A stretch of 64,000 bases of DNA from Clostridia bacterium. Its GTDB lineage: Bacteria > Bacillota > Clostridia > Oscillospirales > Acutalibacteraceae. Where the stretch lies: positions 221,833 to 285,832 of the forward strand of contig JAFYOI010000035.1 of assembly GCA_017560255.1 (NCBI GenBank), in the 5' to 3' direction. A model generated the notes under the pieces. It searched no databases. It was not told the DNA's origin and saw nothing but the letters and a program-made list of their open reading frames with translations. Every line of letters begins with the position of its first letter. The stretch's first letter is position 1. Below are positions 53,421-61,604 of this stretch, piece by piece. A program made the translations under genes and the position numbers.

Positions 53421-53849
53421 ATGAAAAAGGGTAGTAATAAAAAGGGATTTACTCTTATTGAATTGATGGTTGTTGTTGCTATTGTTGCTGTTTTGGCTGC
53501 GATTGCAATTCCATCATACATATCATATAAAAGACAATCACAGAAAGAGGTTGCAAGGACGTCTGTTTCTGCAATAGTTGATTCACTCAACGGATACACA
53601 GCAAACCATGGTGTATCACTTGATATTGTAAACAATAACGGAACAGTTGTCGGCACTTTTGATGAGATTATTGATCTGCTTGCCGCTAACGAACTCTATG
53701 TTACGGTTGACGGTATAAAGTTAGATGCTCCTGCATCAACTTTCTGCACTTATCATTCGGAAAGCCGTACTTTTACGCTGAACGTAAATGCTACCGATGC
53801 TGAGTGGCAGGCTCTTTGCGATGACGGTGATTCGTACGTCGCTCCGTAA
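53421..53849 (+). CDS. Type IV prepilin 1
   Basis: 142 residues. A 9-residue leader ending in KKG is followed by 'FTLIELMVVVAIVAVLAAIAIPSYISY', the class III prepilin signature with Glu5 of the mature form. The mature head is about 105 residues, including two cysteines that could form a disulfide. Close in sequence and size to the pilin encoded next; it may be a second major or an adapter pilin. Confidence 0.93.
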   Translation: MKKGSNKKGFTLIELMVVVAIVAVLAAIAIPSYISYKRQSQKEVARTSVSAIVDSLNGYTANHGVSLDIVNNNGTVVGTFDEIIDLLAANELYVTVDGIKLDAPASTFCTYHSESRTFTLNVNATDAEWQALCDDGDSYVAP

Positions 53850-53850
53850 A

Positions 53851-54031
53851 AAAAGTTTGAAATAATTTAAACTTTTGTGCGAAAAAGACAATTATCTGGC
53901 GTTATTCCTTATGAAAGGTCGATAACGCACCCGACATTTTATTAATTCGGTGGGTCTTCTCGAAAGAGAAATTCATATAAAAAGTGACTCATAAAAACAC
54001 AAACCGGGTAACAAACAAACATTTTTAGGAG
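53851..54031 (+). ncRNA. Multi-hairpin RNA segment between the two pilin genes
   Basis: Four hairpins can be drawn in 190 bases: AAAAGTTT/AAACTTTT (53851, 53869); GCGTTAT with CCTT inside, paired to AAGG and ATAACGC (53899-53928); ACCC/GGGT around GACATT (53929-53955); TTCTC-GAAA-GAGAA (53957-53970). ACCCG (53929-53933) can pair alternatively with CGGGT (54005-54009), close to the second pilin's ribosome site. No frame codes for a protein and no tRNA fold is seen. Not a class I or II c-di-GMP aptamer as far as I can judge. Confidence 0.5.
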
Positions 54032-54041
54032 GAAATTAATT

Positions 54042-54440
54042 ATGTTTAACAAACTCGTAAAAGCTAAGAACAGCAAAAAAGGTTTCACCCTTATCGAAGT
54101 AATGGTAGTAGTTGCAATCATCGCTATTTTGGCTGCAGTTGCTATTCCGGCTTACCTCTCCTACCAGGAGCAGGCAAGAGCAGAGGTTGCTAAGGCTTCC
54201 GCTTCCGCAGTTATGGAGTCCTACAACGGTTACGTTCTCATCGACGGCGGCGAGATCAGTGGTATCGCTACTATGTCTTTCAAAGATGTTATCGCTGCAT
54301 TGACAGCTGAAGACGTTGCAGTTACTGTTGACCACCTCAACCTCGATAAGACATTTGGTGATTGCTGTGAACTCGTTAACGGCAACTACGTTTTGAAGGA
54401 TCTCGAAACATCAGCTTGGGCAGAGTTCTACGCTGAATAA
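54042..54440 (+). CDS. pilA: Type IV prepilin 2, probable major pilin
   Basis: 132 residues. 14-residue leader ending 'SKKG', then 'FTLIEVMVVVAIIAILAAVAIPAYLSY'. The mature protein is about 118 residues with a vicinal Cys-Cys in the head. The very strong site AGGAGGAAATTAATT and folded RNA on both sides favour high expression, so I call it the major pilin; this is inference. Confidence 0.93.
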   Translation: MFNKLVKAKNSKKGFTLIEVMVVVAIIAILAAVAIPAYLSYQEQARAEVAKASASAVMESYNGYVLIDGGEISGIATMSFKDVIAALTAEDVAVTVDHLNLDKTFGDCCELVNGNYVLKDLETSAWAEFYAE

Positions 54441-54510
54441 TTTTAAGCCTTATATACAACGCTTAAATACATTTTAACTGTTAACACAGTTTTCTGATTA
54501 AACATTTAAC

Positions 54511-54549
54511 GTTCAGGCGGGCGATTTACCCGGGTTGCCCGTCCTGAAC
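54511..54549 (+). other. Stable hairpin after the major pilin gene, no U-tract
   Basis: GTTCAGG/CCTGAAC plus CGGGC/GCCCG, 12 bp with one bulged T and a 14-base loop, followed by GGGAAAATT. Probably guards the 3' end of the pilin message while letting some transcripts reach pilD. Confidence 0.75.
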
Positions 54550-54581
54550 GGGAAAATTATTAAAGATAGGGAGACTTCAAA

Positions 54582-55334
54582 GTGACTGTTTTTATTAAGA
54601 TTATAACGGTATTGATTTTGAGTGTTCCGTCTTTTTTTTTAAGTGAAAGAATTGTTCCTTATCTTTCACGCAGAGTCGAAAAGGAACTTACACAACTCGG
54701 TGAGGAATTCTCGCCGCTGAAAAATCCGAAAAGGGCATCGGTAATTTTTCAGATAATAGTTACCGCCCTTTACGTTGTTACCGCTGTTGTCAGCGGTGAA
54801 TCCTTGGACTTGCAAAGTCTTGTGCGCTTTGCTATAATAATATTCATTATATTTGTTTTGTCAGTCATATCAAGAGTTGATATGACTTATTGCATTATTC
54901 CCAATGGTACCAATCTTGTAATTTTGATTGCTTCAGCGATTGTCTCTGTTGCTATTCCACTAATTTTTAAGTTGAAGGACGGAATTTTCGATACCGTTAC
55001 AAACTGTCTTATCGGTTTTGCTGTTGGTGGACTTTCGCTGTTCATAATAAATTTGATTTCCCGCCTTATCTTCAAGCGTGACGGTATGGGGGGCGGAGAT
55101 ATGAAGTTGATGTTTGGCATCGGACTTCTTCTCGGTTGGAAACTCACCGTGTTTGCTCTGGTTCTTTCGTTTATACTCGGAGCAATTATAGGAGTGATTT
55201 TGCGTGTTTGCAGTCGCTCTGAAGATGAGATTATTGAAATCCCTTTTGGTCCCTATCTTGCGTTGGGTAGTGTTGTAGCCGCTTTGTTCGGCAACGGCAT
55301 AATTTCGTGGTATCTGGGACTTCTGGGGTTGTGA
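54582..55334 (+). CDS. pilD: Prepilin peptidase (A24 family)
   Basis: 250 residues, about seven membrane helices. The two catalytic Asp are in 'SRVDMTYCIIPNG' and 'GMGGGDMKLMFGIG' (GxGD motif). It lacks the N-terminal CxxC methylation domain of PilD from Gram-negatives, so this member may cleave prepilins without N-methylating them, or the methylase is elsewhere. GTG start 54582. Located between pilin genes, so clearly part of the pilus operon. Confidence 0.92.
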   Translation: MTVFIKIITVLILSVPSFFLSERIVPYLSRRVEKELTQLGEEFSPLKNPKRASVIFQIIVTALYVVTAVVSGESLDLQSLVRFAIIIFIIFVLSVISRVDMTYCIIPNGTNLVILIASAIVSVAIPLIFKLKDGIFDTVTNCLIGFAVGGLSLFIINLISRLIFKRDGMGGGDMKLMFGIGLLLGWKLTVFALVLSFILGAIIGVILRVCSRSEDEIIEIPFGPYLALGSVVAALFGNGIISWYLGLLGL

Positions 55335-55362
55335 TTTAATTTTATAAAAAGGAGTTTGTACT

Positions 55363-56295
55363 ATGCTCAAAAAGCTTACAAACAACAAGAAAGGTTTCAG
55401 TTTAATTGAAATATTGGTTGCGGTTTCAATTCTTGCTATAATTGTTGGCCCGCTTCTTATCGGACTTTTTTCCAACAATCGTGTTATTGAACGCGCGAGA
55501 AAGGAAACAGAGGGCGCTTATGTTGCAAGAAAAATTATGGAGGAGACGATTGCTGATTATCAGTATGGGATTGATAATCCCGATTCATCGGCATCCACTG
55601 TTGACGGCTATCCCGTGCATATATATAAGTTGAAAGAGTTGCTTAACAAGTCAACAATTGGAATGGAGTATTCTTCAACCACAACATATAAATCGAAATA
55701 TGCTGATAATTTTACATACGATATTAAAATTACCCCAAGCGGTAAAAACGGCGCAGGTACTGCCGATGCTTCTGCTGACTATATGCATATTTATACTGAT
55801 AAAATCGGTACGCAAAATTACAACTACCTCGTAACAACCGATGGCCAGATTGTCAGTATTTCTCTTAACGCTACAAATAATTTTGACGTATATCCTGCTT
55901 CAAATTCCGCATACAGAATAAGACTTAACAGTTCTAACTTGTTGGCGGGGGCAAATATTCCGCTCAGTGAGTCAAAAAACAATTTCAGAATTTTGTGTTA
56001 CGCAAGTAACGATGCAGATTCCTATACTTTTAATTTTGATTCTTCAAGTGCTTGGGCAAATAATTGTGTAAGATATCTGACCAACTACACACCCGTTGAC
56101 AGTTCCGGTAACCAGAAAGTAACCGTTAAAACCGACGGTGATTTTATCCCGACAACACGTGTTGAAAATTACGTTGTTTCCGAAAGAGAACAGTGGGATA
56201 ATGCGCTCTATGAGATTGTCGTTACCGTTTATGATGAAGACGGTGAAATACTTTCTTTTGCAGAAAGTATTATCAAAGTGAGGATATTACCTTAA
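55363..56295 (+). CDS. Prepilin-like protein 3 (large minor pilin, PilV/PulJ-like)
   Basis: 310 residues. 11-residue leader 'MLKKLTNNKKG', then 'FSLIEILVAVSILAIIVGPLLIGLF'. The mature head of about 275 residues is much larger than that of the major pilin and rich in Ser, Thr, Asn and Tyr; it may cap the tip or bind a ligand. No adhesin domain is recognisable. RBS AAGGAG. Confidence 0.9.
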   Translation: MLKKLTNNKKGFSLIEILVAVSILAIIVGPLLIGLFSNNRVIERARKETEGAYVARKIMEETIADYQYGIDNPDSSASTVDGYPVHIYKLKELLNKSTIGMEYSSTTTYKSKYADNFTYDIKITPSGKNGAGTADASADYMHIYTDKIGTQNYNYLVTTDGQIVSISLNATNNFDVYPASNSAYRIRLNSSNLLAGANIPLSESKNNFRILCYASNDADSYTFNFDSSSAWANNCVRYLTNYTPVDSSGNQKVTVKTDGDFIPTTRVENYVVSEREQWDNALYEIVVTVYDEDGEILSFAESIIKVRILP

Positions 56296-56334
56296 TAATT
56301 TGTTTGATTTATAAGATTAGGAGGAGGGCTGTAA

Positions 56335-56793
56335 ATGAAGAAGAATTCAAAAAAGGGCTTTACGCTGATTGAATTGGTTATTACAATTGGACTTTTTTCT
56401 GTTGTGGGAGTTCTTTGTGCTTCTTTGATTTTCACCGGAATTACAAGTTCCCGTAAAAACGCCGAGAAATCTGCCTTCCAGATTGGTGTTAATAAATTTA
56501 TTGCTATTGTTAATAACCACATTCTTTCTGTTGGTGACGGTGGTACACAGATTACGTTTAACGAGGCGGACACAACTGAAGTAACGCTTGTTGCAAATGG
56601 TATTGCAGAAACCTATAAGTTTAAGCAGGACACAAAACAGTTGCTTCTTACTAAAGATTCAGTAACTTCAATTGTTGCTCCGTCTGTAAAGGATGCAATT
56701 TTCACCTATGATGCTGACAGGAAAGTGCTGAATATAAAAATTCAGTCCGACCTTGACGACGGTTGGCTTGAAACTTCATTTTATCTCAGGTAA
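56335..56793 (+). CDS. Prepilin-like protein 4 (minor pilin)
   Basis: 152 residues. Eight-residue leader 'MKKNSKKG', then 'FTLIELVITIGLFSVVGVLCASLIF'. The head lacks cysteine and resembles GspH/PulJ-like minor pilins in size. Probably part of the initiation complex with protein 3. RBS GGAGGAGG. Confidence 0.9.
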   Translation: MKKNSKKGFTLIELVITIGLFSVVGVLCASLIFTGITSSRKNAEKSAFQIGVNKFIAIVNNHILSVGDGGTQITFNEADTTEVTLVANGIAETYKFKQDTKQLLLTKDSVTSIVAPSVKDAIFTYDADRKVLNIKIQSDLDDGWLETSFYLR

Positions 56794-56849
56794 TTTTTTA
56801 AAAATTAATTTATAAATTTTAATTTCTTTTGGAAAGAGAGGTTGTTTCG

Positions 56850-57887
56850 ATGAGTTATGCTTATCACAACTTAATCGGTATTGAAATCGGCGCGGGCAAA
56901 ATCAGAATCGTTAAACCTACAAGTGAGTTGAAGGTTAAGTCCGTTGCTTTTATGGAAATATCGAACAGTGTATATGAAAATGGAAAATTGGAGTACACTT
57001 CAGTACTTGCGCAGTCCATCAAGGATGTTTGTACAACTGCTTCAATTACTCCGGGACTTTGTGCGGTCAGCATATCCAGCAGGAAAACGATTATAAGAAA
57101 CATTCAGTTGCCCTCAATGAATGAGGAAAATCTCTATCCCAGTATTGTTGCGGAGATTCAGAATTATCTTAAAATCGAAGTTGACAACTACATTGTTGAC
57201 TATTACGTAAAGGGTACAACAGTTGATAATATGCTTGATATTATGGTTGTTGTAATTGAGAAGGATGAAGTAATTCCTTATATCAATACCCTGGCTTCCT
57301 GCGGATTTAAAGTAAAGTATGTTGATGTTTCCGAGAATGCGATCGAGAAATTGATGACAACTCTTTATGAAAAGGATTCAATGCGTCCGAAGAACTATGC
57401 AATAGTTAACTTTGATATCGATTCCGTTGATATTAAAATTTATGTTGATAATCATTTCTATTCAAGCAATGATTGTGATGCAGATGCAAGGGGTATTCTT
57501 GATTGTATCTCAGAACATATGGCTTGCTCTCGCTCCGATGCTTTGAGACACTTCATCGGTAACGATATGTTTGACGAGGCAAGTATGGTTGACGGTAGTC
57601 TGAAAGGTATGGTTAAGGATCAGGTAAGAATTGTCGCAAGAGAAATTCTCAAGGTTCTTGATTTGTACATTGGCAGAGATAACGACAATAGCCCCGATTG
57701 TATCTATATGTCAGGTGTTATTTCCAACGCCGAGGGTATTTGCCGATATATTGAAAAGATTCTTGGAATTAAAGTCAGACTTCTCAGCAATGGTATTTCC
57801 GGATTGTTTGAAAATCCCGAAAAGTCAAAGACTTCTGACTACTCAGCCGCTATTGGCGCAACCATAAGATACTTGGCTGATAAGTAA
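56850..57887 (+). CDS. pilM: Type IV pilus assembly protein PilM
   Basis: 345 residues, actin-like fold: 'LIGIEIGAGKIRIVKPTSELKV' at the N-terminus, 'CAVSISSRKTIIRNIQLPSMNEENLYPSIVAEI', and a C-terminal 'IYMSGVISNAEGICRYIEKILGIKV' nucleotide-binding segment. PilM is cytoplasmic and joins the PilN tail. Start ATG 56850 after AGAGAGG; a TTG at 56829 would add 7 residues over the ribosome site. Confidence 0.92.
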   Translation: MSYAYHNLIGIEIGAGKIRIVKPTSELKVKSVAFMEISNSVYENGKLEYTSVLAQSIKDVCTTASITPGLCAVSISSRKTIIRNIQLPSMNEENLYPSIVAEIQNYLKIEVDNYIVDYYVKGTTVDNMLDIMVVVIEKDEVIPYINTLASCGFKVKYVDVSENAIEKLMTTLYEKDSMRPKNYAIVNFDIDSVDIKIYVDNHFYSSNDCDADARGILDCISEHMACSRSDALRHFIGNDMFDEASMVDGSLKGMVKDQVRIVAREILKVLDLYIGRDNDNSPDCIYMSGVISNAEGICRYIEKILGIKVRLLSNGISGLFENPEKSKTSDYSAAIGATIRYLADK

Positions 57888-57908
57888 GCGCGGGGAGGGT
57901 GATTTAAT

Positions 57909-58478
57909 ATGGATAACAAAACAGTTTACAGAAAAGATATAAACTTGTTGGATCGTGTCAATGACAAGGTCCTCAAGAGTAATGTAAAGGGTATGTTTGC
58001 AATTATTATTGCAATCATCATCGTGTTCATCGTATTGGTTGCTATCTTCGTTCCGAAACTCATCGTTTCCTCCAAGCAGGAAGAACTCAAGAGTTTGGAA
58101 AATCAGTTGGCAATTAATCAGAACTATGAGAAAGAGTATAATACTCTTACTGAGAGCCTCAAACTTTCAAATGAGAAGTTGGCAGAATTGCAGAGCATTG
58201 ACAACGGCGGTGTTTCAAAGGTTCTCAGATGGCTTGAATCCGTAGTTCCGTCCGAGGGTGTTTCAATCACTACGGTTGAAATTAAATCCGATACGGAGAT
58301 TACAATCAGAGGTATCGCTGATGACGAAAAGACAATTGCTGATTTCTTCGCTAACGTAAGAAATAATGTAAATGCTTTGAGTATCGGTGTAAGTGGCGCA
58401 GAAGCAACAGAGAGCGAAGATGGTTCAGCCGAGGCAATGGAATTCACAATGACCATCGTTTACAAATTCGTAGATTAA
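57909..58478 (+). CDS. pilN: Type IV pilus assembly protein PilN
   Basis: 189 residues. The N-terminus holds the 'DINLLDRVNDK' motif, close to the 'INLLP' that binds PilM, then one membrane helix (about 28-52), a coiled coil and a ferredoxin-like domain ('VSITTVEIKSDTEITIRGIADDEKTIADFFANV'). Known partner of PilM and PilO. RBS GGGGAGGG. Confidence 0.92.
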   Translation: MDNKTVYRKDINLLDRVNDKVLKSNVKGMFAIIIAIIIVFIVLVAIFVPKLIVSSKQEELKSLENQLAINQNYEKEYNTLTESLKLSNEKLAELQSIDNGGVSKVLRWLESVVPSEGVSITTVEIKSDTEITIRGIADDEKTIADFFANVRNNVNALSIGVSGAEATESEDGSAEAMEFTMTIVYKFVD

Positions 58479-58491
58479 GGGGGCGGATAGT

Positions 58492-59142
58492 ATGAATACA
58501 TCAAAAAGAGACAAAATAATACTTTCCGTTTTGCTTATTGTAATCATCGGTGTTGTAATGTATTACGTTTCAATCAACCCCAGCATTAAAGAAGCAAAGA
58601 GATTGGATACAAAGATTGCTGATGCAAGAGCATCTATTGAGAGTCTTTCCGGTAAATCTACACTTATCAACGAACTCAAGAAAAAAGTTGAGGAAGTTGA
58701 AGCAGAGGTTAAAGTTGAAGAGGGCGATATGCCTGCGTTTGATGATTACGCTGCTTACCTTGCTGATTTCCAGGACATCACTGAGGGCCGTGCAATAAGA
58801 ACAAAGATTTTGTTTAAGGACAAAGCACCTTCTTCATCCGGTGTTTATACCGTTGTTAAGGCGGGTATTGAATTTGAGTGTAAGTATGATGATCTCAAGT
58901 TCATTATGGATGCTTTGCTTGAAGAAAAAGTTCATTGTTACGATATTGAGATTAACACACTGCGTTCTTCTACTTCCGAGGATACCGAGGATGACGTTGC
59001 GGATATCAAGGTTAAGTTCGTTGCAGATTACTTCTCAAAGAGTGAGCAGTATCAGTACACAGAGTACGACTTCTCCAGCGGCAGATACGGTTTAACCGAT
59101 TTGTTTGACGGCGTAGTTGTTGGTATTCCATACGAAAACTAA
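58492..59142 (+). CDS. pilO: Type IV pilus assembly protein PilO
   Basis: 216 residues. One N-terminal membrane helix (about 8-27), a coiled coil (35-80), and a small globular domain, the layout of PilO. 'PAFDDYAAYLADFQDI' is helix-rich; the sequence family is loose, so gene order pilM-pilN-pilO carries much of the call. Last gene of the operon; no pilT retraction ATPase is found. Confidence 0.87.
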   Translation: MNTSKRDKIILSVLLIVIIGVVMYYVSINPSIKEAKRLDTKIADARASIESLSGKSTLINELKKKVEEVEAEVKVEEGDMPAFDDYAAYLADFQDITEGRAIRTKILFKDKAPSSSGVYTVVKAGIEFECKYDDLKFIMDALLEEKVHCYDIEINTLRSSTSEDTEDDVADIKVKFVADYFSKSEQYQYTEYDFSSGRYGLTDLFDGVVVGIPYEN

Positions 59143-59152
59143 TTAAACAAAC

Positions 59153-59190
59153 AAAAAGGAGTTATCGTTTCGATAACTCCTTTTTTCTTT
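59153..59190 (+). terminator. Terminator of the pilus operon
   Basis: AAAAGGAGTTATCG / CGATAACTCCTTTT with a three- to four-base loop and a T-run; usable from the opposite strand too. Confidence 0.93.
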
Positions 59191-59191
59191 A

Positions 59192-60076
59192 TTATTTTTT
59201 AGATGATAGAAAAGTTAGTTTTGTTTCGGATATTATGATTGCGATAAATATCAAAACGAATCCAATAATTTTAGGGACTGTTATACCGTCATATCCAAGG
59301 ATTATGGAGAATAATGCACCGAATACGGATTCAAGACTAAGTATGATTGAAGCCGTTTGTGGATTAGTGTATTTTTGTCCAACGTTTTGAAGCAATAGTG
59401 CAACGCCTGTTGCGATGAATGCAAGGAATAAGAGTTGCCAGATTGCACCGGTTGAAATTGACGTCGGCGCCTTTTCTGTAAACAGAGAGAAAATCCATGC
59501 AAATATTGCACAAAACACAAACTGATACAAAGTGATGAGAATTGCATCCTTATCCTTTGTGAACTCAGCCACAAAAATCAGATGAACTGCAAACATAAAT
59601 CCGCCGATTATCGTAAGAACATCGCCTTTGCCCATTGTAAAGTTAATGTTAAGGGAAACAAATCCAATACCTATTATGCAAACAAATGCCGCCACAAAAT
59701 TGTATATATCGGGTCGTTTACGTTTTACAATCCAATATAGGAAAGGAACAATTACACAGTAAATAGCCGTAAGGAAAGCGTTTTTACCCGGTGTTGTGAT
59801 CGGATCGTTGAGTCCAAGTGTCTGAAAAGCGTATGCCGCATACAAAAACAGACCAAGTAAACCGCCTTGAATTATGTATTGTCGGTTTGTTTGTTTGAGT
59901 CTTTTAAAGAATATAATCGCAAGCATCAGGGCTGCGAGGGTAAATCTTATTCCTATTATCATGTTCGGTGGTACTTCGCTGAGCGAAGTCTCCATAAATA
60001 CAAAAGAAATACCCCAGATTAATGTTGCAGCAAATATTGCGATCTTTGCTTTGAAAGATATGGAAAGATTTTTCAT
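59192..60076 (-). CDS. EamA-family drug/metabolite transporter
   Basis: 294 residues, ten membrane helices in two EamA repeats. 'FAATLIWGISFVFMETSLSEVPPNMIIGIRFTLAALML' opens the first repeat, and 'NPQTASIILSLESVFGALFSIILGY' is the matching part of the second. Exporters of metabolites or amino acids in the family; substrate unknown. The stop is next to the pilus operon terminator. Confidence 0.9.
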   Translation of the reverse strand: MKNLSISFKAKIAIFAATLIWGISFVFMETSLSEVPPNMIIGIRFTLAALMLAIIFFKRLKQTNRQYIIQGGLLGLFLYAAYAFQTLGLNDPITTPGKNAFLTAIYCVIVPFLYWIVKRKRPDIYNFVAAFVCIIGIGFVSLNINFTMGKGDVLTIIGGFMFAVHLIFVAEFTKDKDAILITLYQFVFCAIFAWIFSLFTEKAPTSISTGAIWQLLFLAFIATGVALLLQNVGQKYTNPQTASIILSLESVFGALFSIILGYDGITVPKIIGFVLIFIAIIISETKLTFLSSKK

Positions 60077-60150
60077 TTTTTCACCAAGTTAATACATATT
60101 TGTCAGAAAAAGCATTTTTGACCAAATGCTATTCTAACACAGAATTTATA

Positions 60151-61152
60151 TTAAATGTTGTACATTTTGTGTATTTTTTTGATTTTTTCAATATACATTT
60201 CCTTCAACTCGGGCGGAGAGTTGATTTTGATCTTTTCACCGAATTGCATAATCCAGTTTACAAGACCATCACTGAGGGCAACGCTTGCTCGCAGTATAAA
60301 AGCGTTGTCATCATATTTTGCAACAGGTGTTTTTTCGCCAAAACGGTCGATAATATTTTCTATAAGGTCGTTGTCGCACAGAAGTTCAATGTTTCTCATT
60401 TCGCCGCTGAACATATTAAACAATCGTTTAGCATAATCGGCAGAATTGAAACGGATAGTGTACGGAGTAAAGTCCGTAAAACTTCTTGCTTTAGTGTCAA
60501 GAATTTTAACCTTTTTTATTCGGTCAATTCTAAGATGCATAAGATTTTCGTATTTGACGTTGTTGCAGACAAGGTAGTAGTGGTCGTTTGACCAGATCAG
60601 AGCATAGGGATTTACGGTAAAAACTTTAACGTCGTTTGCGGTTGTCATTTTATCTCCTAATTTACGACGGATATAGTTGAATTCAACCTGTAAATTCTGA
60701 CCGATTGCGCGGTACAACGTGTCAATGTTATAATAAATTTCTTCATTCTGGCATTTTATGCCGGAGTCAATATAAACCTTTTTGCCAAGTTCGTTTCCAA
60801 GATATTCGCTTGTAAGACCGCGTAATTTTTTTGTAAGAGTTTTGGTCTTCTTTTCAGAAATAAATCCCGCTGATTGAACGGCATCAATAAGCAGGCAAAG
60901 TTCAGGCAGTTCAAACTCTCTTGTAGCCATAAACCACCCTTTTTTTCCTGTTCTGGAATACAGAATTTCATAACCGTAGTCAATCAGTTCCTCAACGTCT
61001 TTGTATATGGATTTTCGTTCGGCAGATATGCCGCGCTTTTCAAGTTCTGCCGCAATATCGTCGGCAGAAACCGTGTGGTTTTCATCGGTCTTATTGTAAA
61101 GAATATCGTAAATAGCCAGTAATTTCTGTTTGCTCTGCTTGCTACCTGCCAT
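60151..61152 (-). CDS. WYL-domain transcriptional regulator (YafY-like)
   Basis: 333 residues. N-terminal winged helix (1-70, 'ISAERKSIYKDVEELIDYGYEI'), central WYL domain with 'PYALIWSNDHYYLVCNN' and 'HLRIDRIKKVKIL', then a WCX C-terminal domain. WYL domains bind small nucleic-acid-type ligands in several phage-defence regulators, though most targets are unknown. It is 74 bp upstream of the EamA gene on the same strand, so it may regulate it. Confidence 0.9.
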   Translation of the reverse strand: MAGSKQSKQKLLAIYDILYNKTDENHTVSADDIAAELEKRGISAERKSIYKDVEELIDYGYEILYSRTGKKGWFMATREFELPELCLLIDAVQSAGFISEKKTKTLTKKLRGLTSEYLGNELGKKVYIDSGIKCQNEEIYYNIDTLYRAIGQNLQVEFNYIRRKLGDKMTTANDVKVFTVNPYALIWSNDHYYLVCNNVKYENLMHLRIDRIKKVKILDTKARSFTDFTPYTIRFNSADYAKRLFNMFSGEMRNIELLCDNDLIENIIDRFGEKTPVAKYDDNAFILRASVALSDGLVNWIMQFGEKIKINSPPELKEMYIEKIKKIHKMYNI

Positions 61153-61162
61153 AAAAACACCG

Positions 61163-61182
61163 CCTTATTTTTACCTTATTTT
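61163..61182. promoter_or_regulatory. Direct repeat CCTTATTTT x2, possible WYL operator
   Basis: CCTTATTTT at 61163-61171 and 61174-61182, 11 bp apart (one helix turn), between the WYL gene's start and its -10 box. Confidence 0.4.
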
Positions 61183-61183
61183 C

Positions 61184-61212
61184 ATTATACTATATTTATT
61201 TTACTTTGAAAA
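61184..61212 (-). promoter_or_regulatory. Promoter of the WYL regulator
   Basis: Minus strand: -10 TATAAT (61189-61184), 17 bp, weak -35 TTTTCA (61212-61207). Confidence 0.55.
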
Positions 61213-61604
61213 GGTGTTAATTTTATGTTTTGAAAATTTGTATATGCAGTATATGATTTTTCTGAAATGTTGAAAACTACATTGAAAATCCATTAAAAAC
61301 CTCAACAATTAACGTTTTTATTTGCAAAAAATTTCCTAATATTTACAATTGATATTAAAGTTTCAACATTTTCCCCATAGTTTTCAACGTGCAAGTAATG
61401 CTCCTTTACAAGTTCGGTGTTTAAAACCGTATTGAAAAATGTGAATTAAAATGAATAAAAACACAGTCCAAAAAATGCTTTGGTATTCCAGAATAATTTT
61501 GACGGTAAAAAACGATTACGCCGCATAATATTGCCTTAAATAAACGACCGATAAAAAGCCAAATTAGTATTGCGACGTCAAGAGCGTCGCAGTCGGAGGA
61601 GAAT
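61213..61604. other. AT-rich intergenic stretch before spoIVB
   Basis: About 390 bases with no credible gene on either strand. The only structure I see is a short hairpin GCGACG/CGTCGC (61572-61577, 61585-61590) five bases before the spoIVB ribosome site GGAGGAG. A sigma-F/sigma-G promoter is expected for spoIVB; no confident match was found. Confidence 0.6.

Noticed and set aside
54441..54581. Terminator splitting the pilus operon after pilin 2
   Set aside because: The stem is strong but has no U-tract, and pilD to pilO show no new promoter, so read-through is expected.
59968..59990. Palindrome ACTTCGCTGAGCGAAGT as a copy of the right-edge repeat
   Set aside because: It lies inside the EamA coding sequence and its codons fit the family there; only a few words are shared.
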